A stretch of 64,000 nucleotides of DNA from an endosymbiont of Galathealinum brachiosum (GTDB lineage: Bacteria; Pseudomonadota; Gammaproteobacteria; SZUA-229). The stretch lies in assembly GCA_003349885.1 (NCBI GenBank), contig QFXC01000008.1:310001-374000 (forward strand), in the 5' to 3' direction. Under the pieces are notes generated by a model that saw only the letters and a program-made list of their open reading frames with translations, searched no databases and was not told where the DNA came from. The translations under genes and the position numbers were made by a program. Positions within the stretch are counted from its first letter, which is position 1, and each line of letters opens with the position of its first letter. Positions 55,125 through 63,895 of the stretch are shown piece by piece.

Positions 55125-56456
55125 TCATATCTGACCTGAAGACTTCAGATCCAGATAAGTATTAGTTAACGACAGGGCCAGGTCCTGTGGCAAGACATCA
55201 AGCGTATTGATACCACTGTTTCTTAACTGCTTTACCAGTAAGTTACGCTTAGACTGATATGCATGAGTTGACGCTACAGTCAGTGCATCCTGCAAATTAA
55301 CAACCGGTTGCTCCAGTCGATCTACTACTGCCTGCTCCTGTAAACTGGCCACAACGACTTTATGATATTTTTTAAGTAAATGCACAGCTGCTTTTAAATC
55401 ATCACAGTCGTCATCACGCAAATTCGTAAGAATTAATACCAGAGAGCGCTTGCGTTGTCGCATAATTAAATCACGCGCACCTGATGAATAATCCGGCGCG
55501 GCAGAACCGGGCTGTAAGTCAAAAACACCATTTAGTAGCGAATTAATGTTTGCCACACCTTTAACTGGTTTAACCCAGCGATGCTCATCATGACTAAAAG
55601 TAGATACACCTATTGAATCTCCCTGCCTTAATGCAACATAAGACAACAATAAGAGAGCATTCAAACTATAATCAAAATGCGATAGATCCCCATCCTGAGC
55701 CAGCATACGATGTCCACAGTCCATCATAACGATTATTTGCTGATCCCTTTCATCCTGATACTCCCGGGCAATCATTTTTCTCATGCGGGAAGATGCCTTC
55801 CAGTCTACTTGTTTTATGCTATCACCATCTCTAAATTCACGAAGCTGATGAAAATCCATACCCTGCCCACGTCGCCGATGTTTTAAGATACCCATCATGC
55901 TCAAATGGTTTTCAGTTGCCAGCAACGCATATTCAATTACCGGTGCATAGTTTGGATATACACGTACGTCGTTACTCACTGGTAATGGGTGTTTATATTG
56001 CCAAAGCGAAAATGGTGACAGAATAAGACACTCTATCTGAGTAAATTTAAACAAACCCCGTTTTAACGGTTTTAAATAATAGGTTAACTGCGCAACTTCA
56101 TTTACATCCAGAAGCAGACGTCGAGGCAGGCCTTTGACCTCAGATTGCTCGGGAAAATGATCATAAACATCAATAATTATATTTCTGTTAGCAGAATTTT
56201 TTACATTCAGCCTTACCTCTTTCATTACCCCTACTGGCAGTGAATTTGATATCGTTCTTTCTATTATTGGTGCAGGTATTTTATAAACCTGAAACAAATC
56301 AAATATAGAAAACAAAAGTAAACCCATAACAGAAATAAACCAGAACATTTCAATTTCTGGCCAGATACTTGAAATTAACCCAAGTAACGCTAAAGCAACA
56401 GCTAATTGCATAAGACGAAGGGCTGGTTTGAATTTAATTTTTTTCATGTATGACAA
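55125..56456 (-). CDS. DUF58 protein
   Basis: This 443-residue protein has two N-terminal membrane helices (about residues 10-55) and a DUF58 domain containing RRRGQGMDFHQLREFRDGDSI is the diagnostic region, with the core FHQLREFRDGD. A VWA-like part follows (QQIIVMMDCGHRM), in which the MIDAS Asp-x-Ser is changed to DCGHR. DUF58 proteins are typical partners of MoxR ATPases. It is the last gene of a seven-gene operon, 16 nt after moxR. Confidence 0.9.
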   Translation of the reverse strand: MSYMKKIKFKPALRLMQLAVALALLGLISSIWPEIEMFWFISVMGLLLFSIFDLFQVYKIPAPIIERTISNSLPVGVMKEVRLNVKNSANRNIIIDVYDHFPEQSEVKGLPRRLLLDVNEVAQLTYYLKPLKRGLFKFTQIECLILSPFSLWQYKHPLPVSNDVRVYPNYAPVIEYALLATENHLSMMGILKHRRRGQGMDFHQLREFRDGDSIKQVDWKASSRMRKMIAREYQDERDQQIIVMMDCGHRMLAQDGDLSHFDYSLNALLLLSYVALRQGDSIGVSTFSHDEHRWVKPVKGVANINSLLNGVFDLQPGSAAPDYSSGARDLIMRQRKRSLVLILTNLRDDDCDDLKAAVHLLKKYHKVVVASLQEQAVVDRLEQPVVNLQDALTVASTHAYQSKRNLLVKQLRNSGINTLDVLPQDLALSLTNTYLDLKSSGQI

Positions 56457-56472
56457 ATAAAGTGTATTAGCA

Positions 56473-57486
56473 TTACTTACGTGGTGCAGAAACTTTTTCT
56501 AACAATGCAGTAATCACTCTATCGGAATCCATTCCTTCAAGTTCCATCTCAGGAGACAAAATCACACGATGTCTTAGTACCGGTAAAGCAACATGTTTTA
56601 CATCATCCGGAGTAACAAAATCACGACCCTGCATTAATGCATAAGCGCGTGCACAACGCACAATAGCAATTCCTCCTCTGGGCCCGGCTCCATTTGATAT
56701 ACCTGGCCAGTCACGGGTTTTTCTTGTAATTTCTACAGCATAATTTGAAACTGCTTCATCAACTGATACATCCGATGCCTGCCTCTGTAAACGAACAATA
56801 TCTTCAGGGTTAAACTGTTGTGCAACATCATTAATTGAAAACTGATCTCCTACCTGATTGGTTGTTACTGCTTTTACCATTCGATGCTCTTCATCCGAAT
56901 CAGAGTAATCGATTTTTATTTTTATAATAAAACGGTCAAGCTGTGCTTCCGGTAATGGATAAGTTCCTTCCTGTTCAATTGGGTTCTGAGTTGCCATTAC
57001 CATATAAGGCTCCGGCACCGGCATCGCTTTACCTTCAAGCGTTACCTGATGTTCCTGCATCACTTCTAATAAGGCAGACTGGGTCTTAGCCGGTGCGCGA
57101 TTTATTTCATCCGCAAGTAACAGATTAGTAAAAACAGGACCTCGACGCACTCGAAACTTGTTTGCTTCATTATCAAACATAATATGCCCTGTAATGTCAC
57201 TGGGCATTAGGTCAGGTGTAAACTGTATTCGAGAGAATTGACCATTAATCGATTTTGCTAACAACCTGACCAGTAGTGTTTTCCCTAAGCCGGGAACGCC
57301 TTCAACTAATACGTGACCTGCAGCAATCAATGCTATCATCACCTGATCAACAACATCCTCCTGACCTATAAACACATTGTTAATCTGCTGCTTTAATTGT
57401 TGAATAAGCTGCGAATCAGCTGAAGAAGCATTATTTAATGGCTCTAATTCATTCTGTTTATTTTCAGGGTTATCGTCCAGACTCAT
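56473..57486 (-). CDS. MoxR-type AAA+ ATPase
   Basis: MoxR proteins are chaperone-like AAA+ ATPases that assemble or activate partner complexes. The 337-residue protein has Walker A EGVPGLGKTLL, Walker B LLLADEINRAPAKTQSALLE and sensor region MVMATQNPIEQEGTYPLPEAQLDRF (key residues N, R). It overlaps the DUF4350 gene by 4 nt and precedes DUF58 by 16 nt, the usual MoxR-DUF58 pairing. Confidence 0.94.
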   Translation of the reverse strand: MSLDDNPENKQNELEPLNNASSADSQLIQQLKQQINNVFIGQEDVVDQVMIALIAAGHVLVEGVPGLGKTLLVRLLAKSINGQFSRIQFTPDLMPSDITGHIMFDNEANKFRVRRGPVFTNLLLADEINRAPAKTQSALLEVMQEHQVTLEGKAMPVPEPYMVMATQNPIEQEGTYPLPEAQLDRFIIKIKIDYSDSDEEHRMVKAVTTNQVGDQFSINDVAQQFNPEDIVRLQRQASDVSVDEAVSNYAVEITRKTRDWPGISNGAGPRGGIAIVRCARAYALMQGRDFVTPDDVKHVALPVLRHRVILSPEMELEGMDSDRVITALLEKVSAPRK

Positions 57487-58664
57487 AAACTTTTCCTCAA
57501 TTTTTCAAGTATCTTAATCTTATTTATAAAATCATTAACTGTTTCAATTTCAGTATCAAACAACGCTTTTTCAATTGACGCTGATTCTAGTTTGCTAATT
57601 TCAGTAAAATGTAAAACCTGACTCTGTTTACTTAAATCAGACCATTCAGGATATTTAAGCTTTACCTGAAGACTCAACTGTTTGCGAACCTCTGATATAA
57701 GCTGATAATAGTGCCCTTCACGCCAGTGATAATTACCAGAAGCGGTAAGATGATTTAAAAACTGCCTTCTAACAGGCTGATGTATATTTATTAATGGCCC
57801 AAAACGTGGAATCAACATCCATAAAACAATAACACCAAGTGCAAAAAGAGATAATACTAATGGTTTCGCATTTTCCCACAACCATTGCATAAGTGACATC
57901 TGGTCCTCATAAAGCGAATAATAAAAAATTCCCGCCTCACCTGAGAACAACTGATCATTGGTTAATGAAAATAAAAATGCTGCATGATCATATTCGACAA
58001 TATACTCATTTCTAAATATTCTCATATCAGACAGTAATGTAAGCCTGCCATTACCTACTTTGACCTGTATAGCATGTACCCTGTCCTCATCTTCAATAGA
58101 CCAGATAATTTCAGAATCAAATTCCGATGTACTGGATACAACCAGATAATCGTCAAAATCTATATGCCAGAAATCATCTTCATCACTTATTGCTATATCA
58201 ACCGGCTCATCGTCCTGTGTGGAATCTTCATTGAGAGATTGACGTTCTAAATATAAGCCCAGTTTTTCCAGGATATGATCACGTCGACTCGATTCATTTT
58301 CCGTATCCGGTTGTCCTGTAATAATTAAATGCCCGCCTCTTTCAACCCATTCGAGCATTTCTTCGGATCGACGGGTATCAAATGCAAGACGCACACTGGG
58401 TATAAGCAATGTATCATTGATATTTAACCGGGTTTGTTTGCTGCTGAATAATTTAATTTTTTCAGCTTTCTGCCCCATACGTAAAAGAAAAAACTCTGCC
58501 GCCAGGTAAGCGTTTGTTTTTGCTTCTCCCTGATAACCCTTATCTTCTTCTACAATACGATACTCAAGTTTTGTATAGAGCCATCCCGCAATACCTATAA
58601 CCAATAATGTTAAAACCACATATAACAACGTATCTGAAGTATTTTTATTTGATGTTAAGGCCAT
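57483..58664 (-). CDS. DUF4350 membrane protein
   Basis: This 393-residue protein has an N-terminal membrane helix (LYVVLTLLVIGIAGWLY) and a GATase-like extracytoplasmic domain (NAYLAAEFFLLRMGQKAE; GGHLIITGQPD). A second helix follows (PLVLSLFALGVIVLWMLIP), then a cytoplasmic helical tail. That fits the DUF4350 family. It overlaps moxR by 4 nt and shares one base with the DUF4129 gene, so all three are translationally coupled. Biochemical function is unknown. Confidence 0.85.
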   Translation of the reverse strand: MALTSNKNTSDTLLYVVLTLLVIGIAGWLYTKLEYRIVEEDKGYQGEAKTNAYLAAEFFLLRMGQKAEKIKLFSSKQTRLNINDTLLIPSVRLAFDTRRSEEMLEWVERGGHLIITGQPDTENESSRRDHILEKLGLYLERQSLNEDSTQDDEPVDIAISDEDDFWHIDFDDYLVVSSTSEFDSEIIWSIEDEDRVHAIQVKVGNGRLTLLSDMRIFRNEYIVEYDHAAFLFSLTNDQLFSGEAGIFYYSLYEDQMSLMQWLWENAKPLVLSLFALGVIVLWMLIPRFGPLINIHQPVRRQFLNHLTASGNYHWREGHYYQLISEVRKQLSLQVKLKYPEWSDLSKQSQVLHFTEISKLESASIEKALFDTEIETVNDFINKIKILEKLRKSL

Positions 58665-59485
58665 TAACTGACCTCCTTATTAACGGAAAAATACTGATTC
58701 CAGTCATTGCATATTTCTGAAAAAACATGGTCATGCGGAAAACGATGAGCATAAGCGATACTGACCCACTCGTTAGTTAGCCTTGTGAATCTTTCTATAC
58801 GTTCTTCAACAAAAGCAGAATCAGTCGCATGAATTTCAACTTCAGCACCTGACCGACTATTTAGCTGTAACTGACGAATACAATCCTGTTCAGTTGCTCC
58901 GGGTGGTAATTCAAATCGGTATTGTTTAAATAACACAGATAATGAACCGCGATACAATAAACTGACTGCTTCACGATACTTATTTTGCTGCCACAACTGC
59001 TGCGCTACTTTTTCAATGTCATCAGGTAAGCTTTCTTTTCTTATATCCAGACCAAATAACGTTTCAGGTAACACCTGCTCATCTTTCTGCAAACCATTAC
59101 CCTGTATCAAGTTCAACCAGTACTCTCGATATCGATAAAGATAAAAAATAATTAATACAGGCACCAACCAGAGAGCGGCCTCAATAATCATACTGATAAA
59201 ACGCACAGCATCACTTAACCAGCCAAGATCAGGGTCAACATCAATATCCTCTTGCTTTTCAGTCTCTTCAAAACTCCATATTTTTTCTTCTTTAATATCA
59301 GTAAAAGGCTCATTGGAAATTATATCGTTTATAATTGATTTAGATTCTTCAATTTCTTTTCGCTCACTGAAAACGGCAGGTCGCTTGTCGACTTTATCAG
59401 TTGAATCAACTTCATCTGCTAACGCGTGATTCAGCATGAACACACACATTAGAACAAATAAGTTCAGCCCCTTAGTCACGCGCAT
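58664..59485 (-). CDS. DUF4129 protein
   Basis: The start at 59485 (ATG) gives a 273-residue protein with a signal peptide (LNLFVLMCVFMLNHALA); a TTG four codons earlier is possible. A membrane helix follows near residues 90-112 (AALWLVPVLIIFYLY). The cytoplasmic DUF4129 domain has YREAVSLLYRGSLSVLF and FELPPGATEQDCIRQL. DUF4129 occurs in transglutaminase-like and MoxR/DUF58 operons. It overlaps both flanking genes slightly. Confidence 0.85.
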   Translation of the reverse strand: MRVTKGLNLFVLMCVFMLNHALADEVDSTDKVDKRPAVFSERKEIEESKSIINDIISNEPFTDIKEEKIWSFEETEKQEDIDVDPDLGWLSDAVRFISMIIEAALWLVPVLIIFYLYRYREYWLNLIQGNGLQKDEQVLPETLFGLDIRKESLPDDIEKVAQQLWQQNKYREAVSLLYRGSLSVLFKQYRFELPPGATEQDCIRQLQLNSRSGAEVEIHATDSAFVEERIERFTRLTNEWVSIAYAHRFPHDHVFSEICNDWNQYFSVNKEVS

Positions 59486-60299
59486 TACCCGTATCAATTA
59501 CTTGCTGATCAATTTCATTTCTATCCCTGCCTTTATAAGACTGAAAATGAGGATCATTGAGACGTTGAGCAAGTTTTTTAAAGTCCAGCTCTATATCCCA
59601 CCCTTCTAGTTGCGTTCTTCGATTAAGATAAAGCATAAAACCTGAAGCCACATAAAAGGGCTCCAGTATAAAAAGCGTAATCGCATATAAAATTGAACCA
59701 ATCACAAACCAGAGAGTTTGATCATTTGAATCTTCAACTATTGAATTGAAATATTCTACGGTTGTATCGGGTGCAATAAAAAACAAAAGAACATAAAGTG
59801 TCATTAAAACAACATATTCAAAATGCACACCAATAATCGTCAACCCCATTGAATGAGACCCTGCAACTCGATGTAAAGACTCAAGTCGTTTTTTTCGTTT
59901 ACTACCTGTCAAACCTTCAAGTAAATTAACCGGCATATTAAAGGATCTGGATGGGGATAAACGCCAGAAAAAAAATGTCGTCCGTAAACCGGTTTTTAAC
60001 CACTCCCCCATTGATGAATACACATCAGATGCGCTCAGGTATTCACCAAAAATACCACGACTTATAATATGTAAAATCATACTTTCATAAACCGGTTTAA
60101 TTAACCAGAGAAAGATACTGCCAAAATACCAGTAACCCTGATATTCAGCAAAAATGACGAAGCATAAAACACCGGACATTAATATTAGCCATGGAAACAA
60201 AATAACCGGCCACAATTTACGCATGACCATAACACCCAGATCCATGGCTTCCCACGGTGAACGCTGCCTTAATGTTATAATTATTTTATCTAATTGCAC
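59472..60299 (-). CDS. Conserved membrane protein of the MoxR-DUF58 operon
   Basis: I chose the GTG at 60299 because it gives VQLDKIIITLRQRSPWEAMDLG, the expected cytoplasmic N terminus for this operon's membrane protein, and a GGGA lies 7 nt before it. A TTG at 60329 would add ten residues and overlap the SpoIIM gene by 44 nt. The 275-residue product has about five membrane helices (VILFPWLILMSGVLCFVIF, VVLMTLYVLLFFIA, WFVIGSILYAITLFI). It has no named enzyme motif. It overlaps DUF4129 by 14 nt. Confidence 0.75.
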   Translation of the reverse strand: MQLDKIIITLRQRSPWEAMDLGVMVMRKLWPVILFPWLILMSGVLCFVIFAEYQGYWYFGSIFLWLIKPVYESMILHIISRGIFGEYLSASDVYSSMGEWLKTGLRTTFFFWRLSPSRSFNMPVNLLEGLTGSKRKKRLESLHRVAGSHSMGLTIIGVHFEYVVLMTLYVLLFFIAPDTTVEYFNSIVEDSNDQTLWFVIGSILYAITLFILEPFYVASGFMLYLNRRTQLEGWDIELDFKKLAQRLNDPHFQSYKGRDRNEIDQQVIDTGNARD

Positions 60300-61311
60300 G
60301 CTGACGTCCCACAAAGATAAAATACACAAAAAGTAACAACCAGTTTATAACACCTACCACATACTTGAGCATTGACGGAAGATCAGACATAGATGACCAG
60401 TACGCTTCTATAAAGGCTGCGATAATAAACATACTCGCTACACCGTACATCATAAACACCGCTTCACGTGCATTATCAATTAATGATCGTATACGACTTT
60501 TTCTACCTGGACTTATTATTGAAAATCCCAGCTTAAACCCGGCTGCACCGGATAAAACAATAGCCGACAATTCCATTGCACTATGACCTGAAACAAATGG
60601 CCAGAAAGTCGAACCATATCCAATAAAGGTCAGGTAACCCGCAACGCCGCCAATTGTCAGCCCATTAAAGACAAGTGTAATAATTGAACCTATGCCAAAC
60701 AGTAACCCACTTGCAAAGGTTCTCAGTCCGATTCCTGTATTATTAAAAATATAAAAACCAAACATTTCAAAATCCGTTCCCGAATCTCTATTACGTCCAA
60801 TCTTATCCTGTGATGGATCATACATCGATTCCATCTGCGCCAGCTGTTCTCCTGAAATAACGGTATAAACCATATCAGGATAATACTGCAAGGTAATCAG
60901 CATACCGAAGAAAGTACCAAAGAATAAAATAGATGATATCAAAACCCAGTGCCACTCTTTTCTAACTGACTGTGCAAAACCTGAGGTAAAATAAATTAAT
61001 ATAGATGTTAATAAATGAGTTTTGCGTTTGTAGTAAATTTGATGCGCATTAATGACCAGCTTTTCTAAACGGTCAACTAATAACGGACTGTAATGACGTG
61101 AACGAGATAAAGACAGGTGGTGACATAATAAACGATAGTTTTCAGGAAAGTCCTCACCTAAATCAGACTCTGCTTTAAGTCTGTTTTTAAACTTCTGGAT
61201 TTTTTGTTTAGTTTCACTGTTAACAGGTGTTGATTCAGTATTTATTAGAAGTTTTTCTTCTAAACCAAGCCAGAAAGACTCATATTTTTTTTCAAATTCA
61301 GTCTGTTTCAT
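60286..61311 (-). CDS. SpoIIM/DUF95-family membrane protein
   Basis: The 341-residue protein has a soluble helical N terminus of about 110 residues and then around six membrane helices. The region SGHSAMELSAIVLSGAAGF is the SpoIIM family motif. In Bacillus SpoIIM helps peptidoglycan degradation during engulfment; in gammaproteobacteria the role is unknown, and no spore genes are present here. It overlaps the RDD gene by 4 nt and the next membrane gene by 14 nt. Confidence 0.87.
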   Translation of the reverse strand: MKQTEFEKKYESFWLGLEEKLLINTESTPVNSETKQKIQKFKNRLKAESDLGEDFPENYRLLCHHLSLSRSRHYSPLLVDRLEKLVINAHQIYYKRKTHLLTSILIYFTSGFAQSVRKEWHWVLISSILFFGTFFGMLITLQYYPDMVYTVISGEQLAQMESMYDPSQDKIGRNRDSGTDFEMFGFYIFNNTGIGLRTFASGLLFGIGSIITLVFNGLTIGGVAGYLTFIGYGSTFWPFVSGHSAMELSAIVLSGAAGFKLGFSIISPGRKSRIRSLIDNAREAVFMMYGVASMFIIAAFIEAYWSSMSDLPSMLKYVVGVINWLLLFVYFIFVGRQRAIR

Positions 61312-62000
61312 TTTCTGCCTATTAAGCCATTCGCTATAGCCAGTAACTTATCTTTTGTCATTCTATTATCAGGAATATCCAGCGGGTTTAAAATTTCAGC
61401 CAGTTCATGCATACGCTCTTCTGATAACTGTCCAGATCGCTCTGCATAATGAATAATAGCCTGCTGCTCCTTAAGATTTAAATTAAAAGCCGGTTTGGCA
61501 GCTGACTGCTCGGGGATGTTCTGCAAACTAGTAGAGTTATTGTAATAAACGACAATTGTATCCGCTGCCAGATCGCCAAGGCGTTGAAATCGATCATTCA
61601 TTAACATTGAAGTAAAACCAAGACCATAAAAGAACGGTAAAAAATCTACTGTACGTAAAATGTTGCGCAACATAGAAGGAGACCAGCCAACAGGTGTACC
61701 GTCACTATTAAGCACCTGAATATTTAGATACTTCTTACCCGGCGTCATGCCTTTAAACAGAACTTCAAATAGAACTGGATAAAACCATTCAATAAAAAAG
61801 AATGATATCAACATCAGCCCAGAACCAAAATCCCCCAGTAAACCAGTAAGAACACCTAAAAAGCCATACAATAAACCGCGAATGAATAAATCAATGATCC
61901 AGGCAACACTGCGTGGCCATACACCTGCAATTCTTAGATGGATATCAACCCCTTCAGGCGTTTGAATGGTATTTACTGAATCAAGTAATTTAGATTCCAT
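61308..62000 (-). CDS. RDD-family membrane protein
   Basis: This 230-residue protein has the RDD pattern: Arg and Asp in GVWPRSVAWIIDLFIRG, and a second block MLRNILRTVDFLPFFYGLG. Three or four membrane helices are visible, followed by a soluble helical C terminus of about 90 residues. RDD proteins are often predicted ion/proton antiporters, but most are uncharacterised. It is the first gene of the MoxR-DUF58 operon and overlaps SpoIIM by 4 nt. The 215-nt region upstream presumably holds the promoter. Confidence 0.88.
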   Translation of the reverse strand: MESKLLDSVNTIQTPEGVDIHLRIAGVWPRSVAWIIDLFIRGLLYGFLGVLTGLLGDFGSGLMLISFFFIEWFYPVLFEVLFKGMTPGKKYLNIQVLNSDGTPVGWSPSMLRNILRTVDFLPFFYGLGFTSMLMNDRFQRLGDLAADTIVVYYNNSTSLQNIPEQSAAKPAFNLNLKEQQAIIHYAERSGQLSEERMHELAEILNPLDIPDNRMTKDKLLAIANGLIGRK

Positions 62001-62215
62001 TTAAAATTATTGCCCCCTTAAACTGCTGCCCCATTAATATGTCATTTCTCTCAGACATGAAACATGGGATCGATTTTTTAATTTATTATCAAGGTAAATC
62101 GGCTGAATTCCTGTGGTCGGCACAGATACTAGCATCATAGTAAGTATTATTACGATATATAACCCGGGCGTAATTACCTTTAAAATTGAATCAGATTTTT
62201 AATCTATGCTTATGT

Positions 62216-62392
62216 TTAAAATCGTAATGGTTTTTTTCTTAATGCCGCCCTTCTTAGAATATCCTTTTTTTCACTAATTGAGGAAGCCTGCCACTGCATA
62301 ATTTCTTCAAGTGTACGACCACAACCTATACATATATCCTTTTTATCCAGACAACAATTACGCACACAAGGTGATTTTATTATTTGGGACAT
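62216..62392 (-). CDS. DUF1289 small cysteine-rich protein
   Basis: The start at 62392 (ATG) gives 58 residues beginning MSQIIKSPCVRNCCLD. A TTG seven codons earlier is the alternative. The pattern SPCVRNCCLDKKDICIGCGRTLEEI is the DUF1289 hallmark: cysteines likely bind zinc or an iron-sulfur cluster, followed by a W-rich helix. Function is unknown. It stands alone, about 215 nt downstream of nothing on its strand and upstream of the RDD operon. Confidence 0.85.
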   Translation of the reverse strand: MSQIIKSPCVRNCCLDKKDICIGCGRTLEEIMQWQASSISEKKDILRRAALRKKPLRF

Positions 62393-62489
62393 AAGATATT
62401 CTAACACCCTCAAAACTACAATTTCGAAATAATATTAGTATTTTCAGTCAATTAGCTACTAATCAGCCGATAATTAAGCCTAAAGCTCT

Positions 62490-62514
62490 TAATATATGTC
62501 AATTACATATATTA
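62490..62514. promoter_or_regulatory. 25-bp perfect palindrome upstream of the carrier-like gene
   Basis: TAATATATGT (62490-62499) and ACATATATTA (62505-62514) form a perfect 10-bp inverted repeat with a 5-nt centre, CAATT. It lies about 50 nt before the gene at 62565 and about 100 nt from the DUF1289 start, as expected for a dimeric regulator site. Confidence 0.55.
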
Positions 62515-62564
62515 GTATTTAATAATATACTTCTTAACATGCTAAATTATAGATAGGAATGATT

Positions 62565-62867
62565 ATGTGTATCAAGATGAAAGATATGAATGAGCTGGGA
62601 ACCGTTAAAGCACTAATGTCTATGAGCCTGTATTCTATTATAGAGGATATATTTGATATTGATCAGAGTGATATTAAACTGAGTTTTGATTTACGTTCTG
62701 ACCTGAATATGAGTAATTCTCAGGAAGCGTTACTGGCAGATGCAATAGCTGATTATTTTGACGGCATACAGCCTGATCTTAAAGAAATTCAAACACTGGA
62801 CAACCTGTTTGATATGGTCGTTGAAAAAGAATTTAGTCATATACCTGATGAAGCATTTTTAATGTAA
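62565..62867 (+). CDS. Small helical protein, possibly carrier-protein-like without the Ser
   Basis: The ATG at 62565 has AGGAA about 6 nt upstream, so I prefer it to the ATG six bases earlier. The 100-residue product has an acyl-carrier-like spacing: SIIEDIFDID, then FDLRSDLNMSNSQEALLADAI, then ADYFDGIQPDLKEIQTLDNLFDMV. In carrier proteins DSL would hold the phosphopantetheine Ser, but here the aligned stretch is SNS, so holo-carrier activity is doubtful. No thioesterase or synthase is nearby. The call rests on pattern only. Confidence 0.6.
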   Translation: MCIKMKDMNELGTVKALMSMSLYSIIEDIFDIDQSDIKLSFDLRSDLNMSNSQEALLADAIADYFDGIQPDLKEIQTLDNLFDMVVEKEFSHIPDEAFLM

Positions 62868-62879
62868 TAAATTGAAGCA

Positions 62880-62930
62880 GAGTTACAGATCCCGATTATA
62901 ACCTGGCCTGTAACTCGCCCTTGTATTTTT
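62880..62930. terminator. Hairpin between convergent genes
   Basis: GAGTTACAG (62880-62888) and CTGTAACTC (62908-62916) form a perfect 9-bp stem with a 19-nt loop. Read on the plus strand it is followed by GCCCTTGTATTTTT, a T-rich end suited to the carrier-like gene. It can serve both converging genes. Confidence 0.75.
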
Positions 62931-62938
62931 AGGTGATA

Positions 62939-63856
62939 CTAATGCACTGGCATCGAAGAATGTAATACCTTAAGAAACACTTCTGGACTAAGAAATGCCT
63001 CTCCCCATGCTTTATCCAGGTCTGCATTTGGTTTTAAAGCAACAATCTGTTCCAGAGTTTTTCCTTCATCCATCAGTTTCTGCATCCTGTCTCGTACTGT
63101 AATCAACATATCACGAAATACTTTTAAAGATTTTTTATCTGCCAGAGGCCCATGACCAGGTATTATTTTAGTTTTATCATCTGCAATTCCCAACACAAGA
63201 TCAGCTGCTTTAATCATACCATGCACACTTCCTTCACTTGATGCATCTATAAATGGATATAAGCCATTAAAGAAGGTATCACCCATATGTATCACATTGG
63301 CATTTTTAAAAAATACCATACTGTCTCCATCAGTATGTGCATGACTATGATGTCTTACATCAATTTCAAGCCCGTTCAAATGAAACGTGACCGCGTCATT
63401 AAATGTAATAACCGGTAGTGCGACTTTTGGTGCAGCAGGTACCTTTTTATTAAATGCCTTAATAAAGCCATCTTTACTCATACGCTCACGAACATTGTCA
63501 TGAGCAACTATAACAACGCCATCATTACCCAGGTTTTCATTTCCACCGGTATGATCATAATGCCAGTGTGTGTTGATCATAAAACGTACAGGTTTATCTG
63601 ATATTTCAGCAATGGCCGCTTTAATCTTTGCTGTTAATGGCGCGAACTGGTCATCAATTAGAAAAATCCCATCGTCTCCAACTGAAACACCAATATTTCC
63701 CCCCATTCCCATCAGCATATAAATACCATGGCCCAGACCTATCGTTTTAATTTCCACCTTACTGAATTCATCACCCGCTTCTTCCGCAGACACTGTAAAT
63801 AAGGGGGAAAAAAGCACCAGAAAGAACGTGATTGTTAAAATATTAAATTTTCTCAT
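62939..63856 (-). CDS. Exported metallo-beta-lactamase-fold hydrolase
   Basis: This 305-residue protein has a signal peptide (ILTITFFLVLFSPLFTVSA). The zinc motif is THWHYDHTGGNE (HxHxDH), followed by HSHAHTDGDSMVFF and IIPGHGPL, which supply further His and Asp ligands. It is a periplasmic MBL-fold hydrolase of the kind often annotated as SoxH/quinoprotein-relay hydrolase; true beta-lactamase activity is not implied. It is monocistronic, facing the carrier-like gene. A 7-bp palindrome sits 22 nt upstream of the start. Confidence 0.88.
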   Translation of the reverse strand: MRKFNILTITFFLVLFSPLFTVSAEEAGDEFSKVEIKTIGLGHGIYMLMGMGGNIGVSVGDDGIFLIDDQFAPLTAKIKAAIAEISDKPVRFMINTHWHYDHTGGNENLGNDGVVIVAHDNVRERMSKDGFIKAFNKKVPAAPKVALPVITFNDAVTFHLNGLEIDVRHHSHAHTDGDSMVFFKNANVIHMGDTFFNGLYPFIDASSEGSVHGMIKAADLVLGIADDKTKIIPGHGPLADKKSLKVFRDMLITVRDRMQKLMDEGKTLEQIVALKPNADLDKAWGEAFLSPEVFLKVLHSSMPVH

Positions 63857-63877
63857 TTTAATTATCCTTTAGATAAA

Positions 63878-63895
63878 GCTTATATAAATATAAGC
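63878..63895. promoter_or_regulatory. Palindrome upstream of the MBL-fold hydrolase
   Basis: GCTTATA (63878-63884), TAAA and TATAAGC (63889-63895) form a perfect 7-bp inverted repeat, 22 nt before the start codon. It overlaps the likely promoter or ribosome-binding region and could be an operator. Confidence 0.45.

Noticed and set aside
62939..63856. MBL-fold protein as a beta-lactamase resistance gene
   Set aside because: The fold motifs are shared by many hydrolases, and nothing in the sequence or context points to beta-lactam hydrolysis.
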